DNA from: G963665545 sp963665545
Lineage (GTDB): Bacteria; Pseudomonadota; Gammaproteobacteria; Xanthomonadales; SZUA-36
Assembly: GCA_963665545.2 (NCBI GenBank)
Contig: CAXXKZ010000006.1
Span: forward strand, 62,001-126,000
DNA: 64,000 bases
Direction: 5' to 3'
The notes under the pieces are model-generated. The model was not told the DNA's origin and ran no database searches. It saw only the letters and a list, made by a program, of their open reading frames with translations. This document shows, piece after piece, positions 42,055-51,277 of this stretch (position 1 is the stretch's first letter; every line of letters begins with the position of its first letter). The translations under genes and the position numbers were made by a program.

Positions 42055-44202
42055 TCAGCAGCTGTTCTCCTTGATGACGATACTGACACCGAATGTATCC
42101 TCTTCAGGCAGATTGAACCGAGTCCAGTTGTTGGCGCCGTTTTCCGAGCCATTGATATCCATGTCCGGGCTGCAAGCCACTAGGTATTTGTTTGCCTTTT
42201 GGTAGTTGGAGACTTTAAGTCGGGGGTTCTGGGATTCAATCTCAAGCACGCATTCAAAGCCTGTCAGGGTGCGGTCGCAAATCGCCCCCGTTGGGTATAT
42301 CGTGACGTCTGCGGCTTTCACGCCGCCCACCGATGAGGTGATCGTGCCGGTGATGTTGATATTGCCGGTCGGTACGGGAGACGATGGGTCCATCGCCAGA
42401 ATATACGAATTTCGACTTTTGACCCGGCTCAGGTAAAGCTGATCAATGGGATCGGTGCCTGTAAGACTCAGATTGCCGGGGTGAATCGTGGTAAAGATTC
42501 TCGGCAGACCGAATCCCAGTGTCATGGCGGCAAGTCCGCGATTGTGGGCATTGGCGTTCTCAATCGGTTCATTACTGACCGAAATTGGTTGATCCGTTGG
42601 TTCTTCCTGCCAGCGCGCCAGCCAGGTCAGCTGCACGTCGAAAAAGGGAATCACCTCAAGGGCATTGGTGGCGTCCGGGCCCCCGCAGGCCTCACCGGTT
42701 CCACCCAGATCCATGCAATTGACAATGGTGCGCACTTCGTCGGAAAGGTAATCGATGTAAACTCCTCGCGACTGCATTTGCTGGCTGGTTGCCGCGGTAT
42801 ACGGGTCGGGCATGATCGCGGGGACAGCCGGATTGCTGGCGGGGAATACGATGGGCGGCGACATCGCTGATGCTTCGATCAGGACCGGCGGCGAAGTCTC
42901 GTATTCATTGGTCGCGCCAACGTCGGATTCATAGCCGCTAATGGCGCCAGTCACGTATCCGGAGTAGACACTCACGCCCGCATCAGTTTCCAGGTAGCCC
43001 TCGGTGAAATTGTTGACCGCCTCCATGCGCAGATCCTGTGCCACCCGAAAAAAACCGTCCTTGCGGACCAACCGGCAGGACTCTTCGTAGGCTTCGCCGT
43101 TCGAGTCCGCCAGTTCCAGTACGCCGGCGTTATTGCGTGCGTAGTGCTTGTGATCACCTGAAAACGTACCTGTGGAAAAATATTCGCTCGACGACTTGAA
43201 AGGGTCGTATTCCGACCGGCCCGGATCGCCCGCGACATTTCCGCCGTTGCCGCCGTCATGGTGGTCTCTGCAGCAAATATCACAATAGATGCTTTGTTGG
43301 TTGTGGTTGACGTCCGTCACACCGGAGGTTTTGGCCACGCCGTCGCCTTCGGTGTAATCCACGCCATTCCACACCGTCGGCCGCAGGCCAGACTCGATGC
43401 TGCCGCTCGACGCTTGCAGGCTGCAGGCACAACTGACCGCCCGAAACTCCTCGCGTCGCAGAAACGTTGCGCCGTTTTCATGCTGGGAGTAGGTCACCAC
43501 GTCGAAAGTGGTCTCAACCAGTTCGTCGACACGGTATATGTCCGGTAGCGGCACGGTTGATTCCTTGAATTTATTGTTGCCCAGGGCGATGGAGATCACA
43601 TCGGGACGGGTGCCCGGCGTATAGTCCACATCGGGATTGTAAAGGTTGTCACCGCCCGCCACTGTAGCCTTTGCGGTGCCAGCGGATGTGACTGAAGAGA
43701 TCATGTTGGACATACTCAGGGCGCCGCTGCCGAGATCCATTTCGGTGCCTGCGGCGACCTGAAATTTCTGGTTGGCGTTCCAGGTCACATCGACCGTCAC
43801 TAGCTTGAAATCGGACACCGATGAGCCCTGGCTATTGGTGGTGCTGAATGTAGAGCCCGTGTAGTAGTAGTCGGTTACGGTGGTATCGACGATGAATACT
43901 GCACCGCCCCGAACAACGGATTTTTGCGCGTTCTTGATGTCGGCATAAGCCAGGACATTGCCGCCCGGGTCAGTGGTCAGGCGGCCGAAACTGCGGCCGG
44001 TCTCAAAGACCGCTTCTGCGAGGTTGGCGGCAACGGTTCGAGCCGCGCCGTCTGCGGAGGAACGCGAGAGTCCGCCCTGCAACTGGACCAGCGCCAACAT
44101 TCCAACGGCGAAGATGACGATGGCAATCAGGATTTCAATCAGACTGAAGCCGCGTTGTGGCGCCGGCCGATTGACTTGATTTGAAGAAAAAATGCGCATC
44201 AT
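42055..44202 (-). CDS. pilV: Type IV pilus minor pilin PilV-like, very large
   Basis: A 715-residue minor pilin. The prepilin signal RGFSLIEILIAIVIFAVGML (cleavage after Gly18, methylated Phe19) and the helix LVQLQGGLSRSSADGAARTV match PilV. Ordinary PilV proteins are around 150-200 residues; here about 500 extra residues follow, including a Cys/His-rich piece YCDICCRDHHDGG at about 307-317 and a C-terminal beta-rich domain (GNINITGTITSSVGGVKAAD). This large tail could act as an adhesin at the pilus tip, as proposed for PilV in some species. Last gene of fimT-pilW-pilX-pilV; no pilY1 follows. Confidence 0.85.
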   Translation of the reverse strand: MMRIFSSNQVNRPAPQRGFSLIEILIAIVIFAVGMLALVQLQGGLSRSSADGAARTVAANLAEAVFETGRSFGRLTTDPGGNVLAYADIKNAQKSVVRGGAVFIVDTTVTDYYYTGSTFSTTNSQGSSVSDFKLVTVDVTWNANQKFQVAAGTEMDLGSGALSMSNMISSVTSAGTAKATVAGGDNLYNPDVDYTPGTRPDVISIALGNNKFKESTVPLPDIYRVDELVETTFDVVTYSQHENGATFLRREEFRAVSCACSLQASSGSIESGLRPTVWNGVDYTEGDGVAKTSGVTDVNHNQQSIYCDICCRDHHDGGNGGNVAGDPGRSEYDPFKSSSEYFSTGTFSGDHKHYARNNAGVLELADSNGEAYEESCRLVRKDGFFRVAQDLRMEAVNNFTEGYLETDAGVSVYSGYVTGAISGYESDVGATNEYETSPPVLIEASAMSPPIVFPASNPAVPAIMPDPYTAATSQQMQSRGVYIDYLSDEVRTIVNCMDLGGTGEACGGPDATNALEVIPFFDVQLTWLARWQEEPTDQPISVSNEPIENANAHNRGLAAMTLGFGLPRIFTTIHPGNLSLTGTDPIDQLYLSRVKSRNSYILAMDPSSPVPTGNINITGTITSSVGGVKAADVTIYPTGAICDRTLTGFECVLEIESQNPRLKVSNYQKANKYLVACSPDMDINGSENGANNWTRFNLPEEDTFGVSIVIKENSC

Positions 44203-44214
44203 GATGTCACCTTC

Positions 44215-45696
44215 CTATTGCCAGGCACTGTGAAAATCGGACCAGCCGCCGGCAACCGCACCCAGCGCGCCTTGTCCGGCCGCGTTCTGGACATTGGTTT
44301 CGTTATAGACAATCTGGAATGTGCCCGTGTAGCTGCCCAACAGGCCGTCGATAATGGCTGCACCGTAAACTGTGTTGGTGCCGTTGGACTGAAATTCCGC
44401 CGTGGGTTCCTCGACGTCTGTGACAAATAACAGGCCGTGGACCACCGCGCCGCCATTAAATTTGGTCAGTTTGGCAGCGGAGATAAGCAATACCGGGGCG
44501 CCGGGCGAACCCACGGTCGTGTTTGAATTAATCCGGCATTCATCCCCCGTCGCCCAGTAAATACCAAATGAATTGACCCCCAGCGTAGTGCAATCGGTGA
44601 TGACCTGGGCAAGGCTCTTGACCGCCTCGTAATCGGCACGGGGAATGCCAAAAAAGAATGCAAACAGGTCGCAGGGAAACTGGTCGTCGGCCACCAAGTC
44701 GATGCCGAGTATGTTGTCGCTTCCATGGGTGTAACTGATGGATTCCTGTTTGGTGCAGCTGCAATTGCTGCTACACACCACGCCATCAGGAGTGGCGTTT
44801 TCCTCGTACCATTCGTGCGCCTCGCAGGTCGCCCAGGAACCACTGCTGGGGTCGACTGGTGTGCCACCGGGGCAACTGCTAATTTGATTCACCCACACCG
44901 ACATTGGAACGCCCAGACCGCCACCATTGGGGTTTGGCACGATTTCGGCCGTGCCGGATGGCGGGAAGGTACTCTTGGTCACCAGGGGCACCGCCGGGCC
45001 GCGCCCGCCACCGATGGCGCCGAAGTTGGTCAATGGCTCGGCAATCAGGGATTCTGCGCCGCAGACCCCACTGACACAGTCGGCGCCACCACGCGCCAGC
45101 AGGGTCAGCATGAAATAGGAGCCATCCGCGACGGAAGAGTCGGTGGTGCAACCCTGAAATGGCGGCGTGGCATCGAAATCGATATCAAGAACGCACAGCA
45201 GCGCCTGGACTGTCACCTGGTCGGTGGCGCCGGGCAGTACGACGTCGGTATCCACAGGCAGTTCAGTAGAACCGCCGAATGAATAGAAATAGCTGCCGGC
45301 GCGCCGGGTGCTGTCGGAGTCGCCGTAGCAGGGGTGGCCGCCCCTGCCGGCGCTGAGGTTCACATCACTGCATTTGCTCCACCTCAACGCACCCGCTGCG
45401 AGCCAGCCGTCCGTGCCGTCGGGCAACAGGTCCACCGTGTCCGATGCAATAAATACCGAATTGCGCATGAGGAAATATTTGGCGTGCTGAATACCTGACT
45501 CGGCCGCGTGAAAAGCCAGCTTCTGGCGCATTTCATTGGCCGAGCTCTTTTGCTCGAACACACCCACACGCACTGCAAACACCATCATCAGCGTCAGCAT
45601 CAGCAGGATCAACACACCGGTAAACGTGGTGAGTACACCTTTTTGCCGTAACTTCCCCTGGGGCCGCGAATTCTTCCTGTGAATTCCCTTAATCAT
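44215..45696 (-). CDS. pilX: Type IV pilus assembly protein PilX-like, large
   Basis: A 493-residue minor pilin. The N-terminus is KGVLTTFTGVLILLMLTLMM with VFAVRVGVFEQKSSANEMRQ, typical PilX; the canonical GFxxxE is altered to GVLTTF with no Glu5, as is common in PilX. The rest (about 420 residues) is Cys-containing and Gly-rich, much longer than usual (about 160-200). ATG 45696 with AGGAAA upstream is preferred to a frame start at 45723. It sits between pilW and pilV in one operon, which supports the assignment. Confidence 0.82.
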   Translation of the reverse strand: MIKGIHRKNSRPQGKLRQKGVLTTFTGVLILLMLTLMMVFAVRVGVFEQKSSANEMRQKLAFHAAESGIQHAKYFLMRNSVFIASDTVDLLPDGTDGWLAAGALRWSKCSDVNLSAGRGGHPCYGDSDSTRRAGSYFYSFGGSTELPVDTDVVLPGATDQVTVQALLCVLDIDFDATPPFQGCTTDSSVADGSYFMLTLLARGGADCVSGVCGAESLIAEPLTNFGAIGGGRGPAVPLVTKSTFPPSGTAEIVPNPNGGGLGVPMSVWVNQISSCPGGTPVDPSSGSWATCEAHEWYEENATPDGVVCSSNCSCTKQESISYTHGSDNILGIDLVADDQFPCDLFAFFFGIPRADYEAVKSLAQVITDCTTLGVNSFGIYWATGDECRINSNTTVGSPGAPVLLISAAKLTKFNGGAVVHGLLFVTDVEEPTAEFQSNGTNTVYGAAIIDGLLGSYTGTFQIVYNETNVQNAAGQGALGAVAGGWSDFHSAWQ

Positions 45697-45746
45697 ATGA
45701 CTTTCCTTGGTCGTGTAACCCACATAGCGTCGGGTCCGGTTACGGT

Positions 45747-46433
45747 TCAGAGTAAGAGGTGATTGCGAATGGTGATCACATCCGTCACCTGGCGGGCAAT
45801 AGAGTTGTCCATCACCAGCCGACCCTGGATATTCATCCGGATCTTGCGGACTCGCTGTGAGGTTTGATTGCCGAAGCCGTCGTCGAGAACGATTTCGTCG
45901 TAGGACAGGGCGTTATCAACTGTAAACCCGGTAATATCCATCTCGTTGAAATCAGTCAGTGCAACCCAGTTGGCGTGGTTGGCGGTGCAATCCGGGGAAG
46001 CATCACCGACCCACATTTCGATTCTGCCAACTGAAGTGCCTGGGCTTACCCAGCGGAATCCTCCGGCATCGTTCTCGGTGGCGTCGCCGTCGTGGTCCCG
46101 GTCGAGCAGAAACAACAGGCAAGTGCCGCCAGCGCTGATCGTCACATCACCGGGCAAGCTTACGGAGCTGTCTTCGGCGCAATCGATGTTGGCGAAACAC
46201 TTAATGGCATCAGCGGTATAACTGCTGCGCCGGACGTCCCGGCTCATCAATTGCATGGTCGTGCGCAGGTCATCGGTCAGTTTCGACATGTGGACAACGC
46301 GCGCCGTGTTGGCCAGGCTGTTGGCCATCAGGGCGATCATGGAAGCGGTGACCACCAGGCTGATGCTCATTGACACCAGGACTTCCATCAAGCTGAAGCC
46401 CTGCTGGCGGCGTGCTTGAGTCCCGCCCATCAT
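45747..46433 (-). CDS. pilW: Type IV pilus minor pilin PilW
   Basis: A 228-residue minor pilin. Prepilin signal QQGFSLMEVLVSMSISLVVT with conserved Glu5, followed by the helix TARVVHMSKLTDDLRTTMQL and ending with DVRRSSY, which are typical for PilW. It starts with ATG 46433 overlapping the fimT stop by 4 nt. Minor pilins like this form the tip complex that starts pilus assembly. Confidence 0.88.
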   Translation of the reverse strand: MMGGTQARRQQGFSLMEVLVSMSISLVVTASMIALMANSLANTARVVHMSKLTDDLRTTMQLMSRDVRRSSYTADAIKCFANIDCAEDSSVSLPGDVTISAGGTCLLFLLDRDHDGDATENDAGGFRWVSPGTSVGRIEMWVGDASPDCTANHANWVALTDFNEMDITGFTVDNALSYDEIVLDDGFGNQTSQRVRKIRMNIQGRLVMDNSIARQVTDVITIRNHLLL

Positions 46434-47083
46434 GATTCTGCTTCCGGTGATTCAACGGCCACTGCCGCGCCGCACAAGTCAAAGCCCGGCACCATGTGAT
46501 TGCTGTCCCCGGAACACAAACGCACCTGGCCGGCGGCCGATACCTGCAGTTTGAGTTTGTATTTGCTGGATGCGGACCGGAAGTCAATGGTAAATGCATC
46601 GTTGGTATCGACCATCAGCCCGCGTACCGGCTCAAAGGAAAAAGCGCCATCGCCGTTCTGACCATCCATAAAATCAAATGAAGACATGTCGGCATCGGTC
46701 AAGAAACGGGGCAAGTCGTCAATCTGACAGTAATCCCCTGCATCCGGATCGCTTTCCATGCAGTCACAGGCGACGGACCCGACCACTGCACCAAAACACC
46801 AGTCGTCCGGGTTTACCCTGTCATAGGAAATGGTCACCTGCTGGTTGCGCCGGATGGCTTCAACTTGCGTGGCATTGATAAAAACAGCGATCTGCTCGGC
46901 CCCCTGCGTCACCCGGCGCTTTTCAACAAGGTCCTGGTAAGAAGGGAGAGCCAGCGCAGTGCTGATACCGATTAATGTCATCGTCACAAGCAATTCGACG
47001 ATGGTGAATCCTTTGGAGTGTCCAAGCCTGGTAGAGCGATCGCCCCGGCCTGCACTCACACTTAATGGGGAAGCGTAAGTCAT
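46430..47083 (-). CDS. fimT: GspH/FimT-type minor pseudopilin
   Basis: A 217-residue pseudopilin. The prepilin signal is SKGFTIVELLVTMTLIGIST, unusually deep in the sequence (about 30 residues before the Gly), with the pseudopilin helix LALPSYQDLVEKRRVTQGAE and a Cys-containing C-terminus. ATG 47083 is chosen because AAGGA lies 9 nt before it; ATG 47092 is an alternative. First gene of the operon fimT-pilW-pilX-pilV; upstream lies PilE on the other strand. Confidence 0.87.
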   Translation of the reverse strand: MTYASPLSVSAGRGDRSTRLGHSKGFTIVELLVTMTLIGISTALALPSYQDLVEKRRVTQGAEQIAVFINATQVEAIRRNQQVTISYDRVNPDDWCFGAVVGSVACDCMESDPDAGDYCQIDDLPRFLTDADMSSFDFMDGQNGDGAFSFEPVRGLMVDTNDAFTIDFRSASSKYKLKLQVSAAGQVRLCSGDSNHMVPGFDLCGAAVAVESPEAES

Positions 47084-47287
47084 ATCAATCATCCTTGATT
47101 GGCAGTCTCATCCTGAGAGGGCTATATTATAGAGGTGGTCTGGAAATGCGGAAGGGATGCAGCCGCCGTTGGGCGCTCATTCCGGACCGCTCATCTGATT
47201 GGCGGGCCCCCAATCGTTAAAACAGGGGAGCCAAGAGGAATCCGGACCAGGGAGCAGTCACGGACAATCAGCTACAGGGATTTAGTC

Positions 47288-47698
47288 ATGATGAAAGGAA
47301 ACGGAATTCGAAGCGCGTCGTTGGGTGGTTTCACCATTATTGAAATGATGATTGTGGTCGCCTTGCTGGCGATCCTGGTGGCTCTGGCCTACCCGAGCTA
47401 CGGCCAATATGTGCGCAAAGCCAACCGCGGTGAGGCCCAGCAGTTGCTGATGAACTGGTCTGTCAACCAGGAAATATGGCGGGCCAACAACCCAAGCTAC
47501 GCGACCACCACCAACCTGCCAGCACCCACGCTTGACACCTATGCGTTCTCAACCGTGGGAACGCCCAATGCCAACGCCTACGCGCTACGGGCGGTCGGGT
47601 CGGGCAACCAGATTGATGATGCAGAGGACGGCACCGATTGCACCACATTGGACCTGAACCAGGCCGGCACCAAATCGCCAGCAGTATGCTGGGACTGA
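47288..47698 (+). CDS. pilE: Type IV pilin PilE
   Basis: A 136-residue type IV pilin, divergent from the minor-pilin operon. Prepilin signal LGGFTIIEMMIVVALLAILV with Glu5, then AYPSYGQYVRKANRGEAQQLL, the usual PilE pattern, and a C-terminal disulphide pair near DGTDCTTLDL and PAVCWD. The ATG at 47288 (or the adjacent ATG 47291) fits the leader length; earlier frame starts would add 50 unrelated residues. Whether it is the main or a minor pilin cannot be decided here. Confidence 0.9.
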   Translation: MMKGNGIRSASLGGFTIIEMMIVVALLAILVALAYPSYGQYVRKANRGEAQQLLMNWSVNQEIWRANNPSYATTTNLPAPTLDTYAFSTVGTPNANAYALRAVGSGNQIDDAEDGTDCTTLDLNQAGTKSPAVCWD

Positions 47699-47852
47699 AC
47701 CACTAACGCATCCTTCTGTAATGGCTTGACATGCGCCGAGCCTGGCCTTCGGCCGGGGCTCGCGCTTCTCTGCCAAAATACCTTAAAATGGCTGAAATCC
47801 AGGCGGTCGGCCGGGTGCGATCGGCACGGGGTGCGACCAGGGATTAGAGGCT

Positions 47853-49265
47853 TTGCAGCGGGCACAAAACAACCAATGGCGAAAAAAGCGGCTGGTCCGG
47901 CTTTGCGCGGGTATCGCGTTGCTGCCTTTTCTGTTCTCCGGCAACGACGGCCCTGACCAACTGGAGCAGGTGGAACGGCGTGGCAGCCTGACCATGATTA
48001 CCCGCAACGGGCCGAGTAGTTATTACCTCGGCCCGGACGGAGCAACCGGCCCTGAGTTTTACCTGGTCAGCCGTTTCGCCGAATACATCGGTGTGCGCCT
48101 CAAGGTCGAAGTCGCGGAATCATTCAACGCACTGCAGGAATTACTCGATCAGGGTAAAGGGGACCTGATTGCGGCCAACATGACGCGTACTCGCCAGCGC
48201 GAGCGCGCTTTCAACTTCGGGCCAGATTATCTCCAAGCCAGTACCCAGGTCCTGTACCGCCGGGGTGACCAGCGGCCCGCTTCGCTGGCGGACCTCGTCG
48301 ACCGGAAAATCATGGTCATCGAAGGCAGCAGCTATCAATCCCGGCTGGAAGAGGCGCAGCCTCGATATCCAGATTTGAGCTGGGAAACCCGTGCCGACGT
48401 GGGCATGGACGACTTGCTCCAGGCGGTCTCCGACGGCGCCATTGACATCACGCTGGCGGACTCAAATATCTTCTCCCTGAACCAGCAATACTATCCCCGT
48501 GCCGCCGCCGCCTTTACTCTTGGCGATCCAAGTTCACATGCCTGGGCATTCCCACCAGGGTCTGATGACAGCCTGGTTGAGAAAGCCAGGGCATTTATGC
48601 GCCAGAGCCGCGAAGATGGTGCACTGGATGACATCCAAAAACGTTTTTACAGCCCCCAGAGGCGTCTCGACCGCGTCGGCATGTTTCAGTTTCTGGAGCA
48701 CTTGAGAGAGCGGCTGCCGCCCCTCTTACCGATCTTTCGACAGGCTGCCGTCACGCACGAGGTCGACTGGCGCTTGCTGGCTGCGATGGGCTACCAGGAA
48801 TCCAATTGGGATGCCGGCGCCGCGTCATTTACCGGCGTGCGTGGCATCATGATGCTGACCAATCGTGCCGCCAGTGATTTGGGTGTGACTGACCGGCTCG
48901 ACCCGCAGCAGAGCATTGCCGGTGGCGCCCGCTATTTCCAAGGCCTGCGCAGTCGTATTCCGAGGCGAATAGCAGAACCTGATCGCACCTGGATGGCACT
49001 GGCGGCCTATAACATGGGTATGGGCCATCTTGAAGATGCACGTGTTCTTACCGAGATACAGCAACTCGACCCGAACGCCTGGCAAGATGTCCAGTCCAGT
49101 CTGGATCTGCTGAGCCAGGAAAGGTGGCACCAACAGACACAATACGGCTATGCCCGCGGTTTTGAGGCCAAACAATACGTCAGCAATATCCGCAACTACT
49201 ACGACGTGCTGGTGTGGATGGATACCAGCGATCACCCACTACTGGCGCCGGCCGGCGCGCGCTGA
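47853..49265 (+). CDS. mltF: Membrane-bound lytic murein transglycosylase MltF
   Basis: A 470-residue envelope enzyme that cleaves the glycan strand of murein. An ABC-type substrate-binding module (about 45-290, with RGSLTMITRNGPSSYY) precedes a C-terminal SLT domain (about 300-450): LAAMGYQESNWD with the catalytic Glu, GVRGIMMLTNRAASDLGV and WMALAAYNMGMGHLEDARV. The N-terminus has a hydrophobic anchor (LVRLCAGIALLPFLF) but no clear lipobox cysteine. The start is TTG at 47853, the only good one before the anchor. Confidence 0.93.
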   Translation: MQRAQNNQWRKKRLVRLCAGIALLPFLFSGNDGPDQLEQVERRGSLTMITRNGPSSYYLGPDGATGPEFYLVSRFAEYIGVRLKVEVAESFNALQELLDQGKGDLIAANMTRTRQRERAFNFGPDYLQASTQVLYRRGDQRPASLADLVDRKIMVIEGSSYQSRLEEAQPRYPDLSWETRADVGMDDLLQAVSDGAIDITLADSNIFSLNQQYYPRAAAAFTLGDPSSHAWAFPPGSDDSLVEKARAFMRQSREDGALDDIQKRFYSPQRRLDRVGMFQFLEHLRERLPPLLPIFRQAAVTHEVDWRLLAAMGYQESNWDAGAASFTGVRGIMMLTNRAASDLGVTDRLDPQQSIAGGARYFQGLRSRIPRRIAEPDRTWMALAAYNMGMGHLEDARVLTEIQQLDPNAWQDVQSSLDLLSQERWHQQTQYGYARGFEAKQYVSNIRNYYDVLVWMDTSDHPLLAPAGAR

Positions 49266-49266
49266 A

Positions 49267-49986
49267 TCAAGTAGTGTTATCAGGCTCCAGTTCCAGCCAA
49301 AGGCATTGGCTGGACTTCTCTTGAATGTCGTGCAGACGCCGCAGGTGCTGTTCCAATTCCTCGGTCTCAGCGCGTAGAATCACCAGACTGTCATGGGGTG
49401 CACCGAAGCTTGCAAAGCCGTGGGGCTGAGCCTCTTCGGGCGCCCTGAAGCTCAACCCCAGGTCACTCTGACCGCCGGTCATGGCCAGGTAAACATCCGC
49501 CAGGATTTCGGCGTCCAGCAACGCGCCGTGCAAGGTGCGCGAGCTGTTGTCCACGTCATAGCGCTTGCACAATGCATCCAGGCTGTTGCGCAGTCCGGGG
49601 TGCAGGTCGCGCGCCAGTTCCAGGGTATCGATGACCGAGGCGACGGCTTCGATGGAATGCGCCAGCTGCGGCTGCAAACTGAGCTCCATATCGAGGAAAC
49701 CCAGGTCGAAGGGCGCATTGTGAATAATCAGCTCCGCACCTGAAATATAATTCAGGAACTCCTCGGCAATTTCAGCAAATACGGGTTTGTCCTGCAAATA
49801 TTCCGCGGTGATGCCATGCACCTCCAGGGCACCGTCCTCGATCTCCCGTTGTGGATTGATGTACTGATGATAGTGATCTCCCGTCAGGCGCCGATCGAGC
49901 AGCTCGACCGCGCCGATCTCGATGACCCGGTGGCCCTCGCTGTGCTCCAGGCCGGTGGTTTCAGTATCCAGTACAATTTGGCGCAA
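49267..49986 (-). CDS. dnaQ: DNA polymerase III epsilon subunit (proofreading exonuclease)
   Basis: A 239-residue 3'-5' exonuclease of the replicative polymerase. The DEDDh residues are in IVLDTETTGL, IIHNAPFDLGFLD and LHGALLDAEILADVYLAM. The C-terminal tail binds the alpha subunit. The start is TTG at 49986, supported by GGAG about 8 nt upstream; longer frames upstream overlap the rnhA end with no fit. dnaQ follows rnhA, as in many Gammaproteobacteria. Confidence 0.95.
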   Translation of the reverse strand: MRQIVLDTETTGLEHSEGHRVIEIGAVELLDRRLTGDHYHQYINPQREIEDGALEVHGITAEYLQDKPVFAEIAEEFLNYISGAELIIHNAPFDLGFLDMELSLQPQLAHSIEAVASVIDTLELARDLHPGLRNSLDALCKRYDVDNSSRTLHGALLDAEILADVYLAMTGGQSDLGLSFRAPEEAQPHGFASFGAPHDSLVILRAETEELEQHLRRLHDIQEKSSQCLWLELEPDNTT

Positions 49987-50002
49987 TTGGGTTCTCCAGT
50001 AT

Positions 50003-50425
50003 TTATCGACGCGGAATAGCGTTGCGCGCCAGTTCGTCCGCACGTTCGTTTTCCGGGTGGCCGCTGTGGCCCTTGACCCATTGCCAGCTGACGTCGTGCG
50101 CCGAGATGGCCGCCTCGAGACGTTGCCACAGATCGACGTTCTTGACCGGCTTTTTTGCGGCCGTGCGCCAATTTCTTCGCTTCCAGTCCGCCAACCACTG
50201 GGTCATGCCTTTCATCACGTAGGTGGAATCGGTGTGCACCACCACCCGGCACGGCCTATTCAGTGTTTCCAGCGAACGAATGACGGCCATCATTTCCATG
50301 CGGTTATTGGTTGTGTCGGACTCGCCGCCTGAAATTTCGCGCTCATGACCATTGAAACGCATCAGGCTGCCCCAGCCACCCAGCCCCGGATTACCACTAC
50401 AGGCACCGTCGGTAAAAATATTCAC
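50003..50425 (-). CDS. rnhA: Ribonuclease HI
   Basis: A 140-residue nuclease that removes RNA from RNA-DNA hybrids. Catalytic carboxylates lie in IFTDGACSGNPGLGGWG, NNRMEMMAVIRSLE, VVHTDSTYV and WVKGHSGHPENERADELA. The start is GTG at 50425; the protein begins immediately before the first strand, a few residues shorter than E. coli RNase HI. dnaQ follows 16 nt later. The methyltransferase gene is upstream on the same strand. Confidence 0.95.
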   Translation of the reverse strand: MNIFTDGACSGNPGLGGWGSLMRFNGHEREISGGESDTTNNRMEMMAVIRSLETLNRPCRVVVHTDSTYVMKGMTQWLADWKRRNWRTAAKKPVKNVDLWQRLEAAISAHDVSWQWVKGHSGHPENERADELARNAIPRR

Positions 50426-50500
50426 TGGCTTTTTGATTGTTATGCCCTCGTGTAGCCTGGTGCGACCTGGCTGGCCTGTTGTGTCCCTGGCGGCTCGAAG

Positions 50501-51172
50501 TCACCCCCGGATGGCCGCAGACTGAATTCTGCCTGTTGACCCGCTGAATCGCAATGGCGTGATAGAGGCACGGTCACGGTGCCGTGCGCAGATCAGAATT
50601 AAATCCGCCAGGGGCTCGAACACCCGGGTGCAGACGCGCAGCACAGTGCCACCCGTCGAGGCTTTTCGGCCCAGCATCCCCGCACCGGCAAAGGACTCAC
50701 TTCTCATCCCCAACTTCAACAGTGCACGGCTGACCTTAAGCGGCGCCATACCGGGCAAACGCGCGTTTTGGGGCAAGCCACGGTGTTGCACCTGGCAGAC
50801 CCAACCCAGACGGTTCAGCCCCACCAGCATCAGCAGTCCGGCCGGCGTCAGCACCCGGCAGGCCTCGGCCAATTCCGGCTGGGCCCCATCTGAGATGAGG
50901 TGCAACAGCACCACGCAGTCAAAACTGGCATCCTGAAATGGTAACGCCTGGGGGCGGAACCAACTGACCGATGCCAGGGCATTGACCTGTCGGACCACCA
51001 GGGGAGACTCCCTAGCCAGCGCTTCGCCAAGTAGGGCGTTGCGATTTGGACCGCCGCCCGGCTCCAGCACCAGCAGCGGTCCACGGGGCGGTGGCCTTTT
51101 TGATTCGGTGAGCAGCAAATGCGTGTCGGCGCCAAGCGCAGCCATGCTCGCGACAAGTGTCTGCTCACTCAT
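50501..51172 (-). CDS. SAM-dependent methyltransferase (YafS-like)
   Basis: A 223-residue class I methyltransferase-like protein. The SAM-binding motif I is weak (LLVLEPGGGPNRNALLGEAL) but motif blocks SFDCVVLLHLISDGAQPE and EACRVLTPAGLLMLVGLNR are typical. E. coli has the methyltransferase-like YafS at exactly this place, between gloB and rnhA. The target is unknown. The gene is divergent from gloB with about 100 nt between. Confidence 0.85.
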   Translation of the reverse strand: MSEQTLVASMAALGADTHLLLTESKRPPPRGPLLVLEPGGGPNRNALLGEALARESPLVVRQVNALASVSWFRPQALPFQDASFDCVVLLHLISDGAQPELAEACRVLTPAGLLMLVGLNRLGWVCQVQHRGLPQNARLPGMAPLKVSRALLKLGMRSESFAGAGMLGRKASTGGTVLRVCTRVFEPLADLILICARHRDRASITPLRFSGSTGRIQSAAIRG

Positions 51173-51277
51173 CGACGAAACCAGTGAGGCCGGTGCGTTG
51201 TTTTGCTAAAATGTGCTCCGCGGTACTTGCCAGACCCATGATTCGAAAATCCATCCATAAAGAGGAAATCAGCCATC

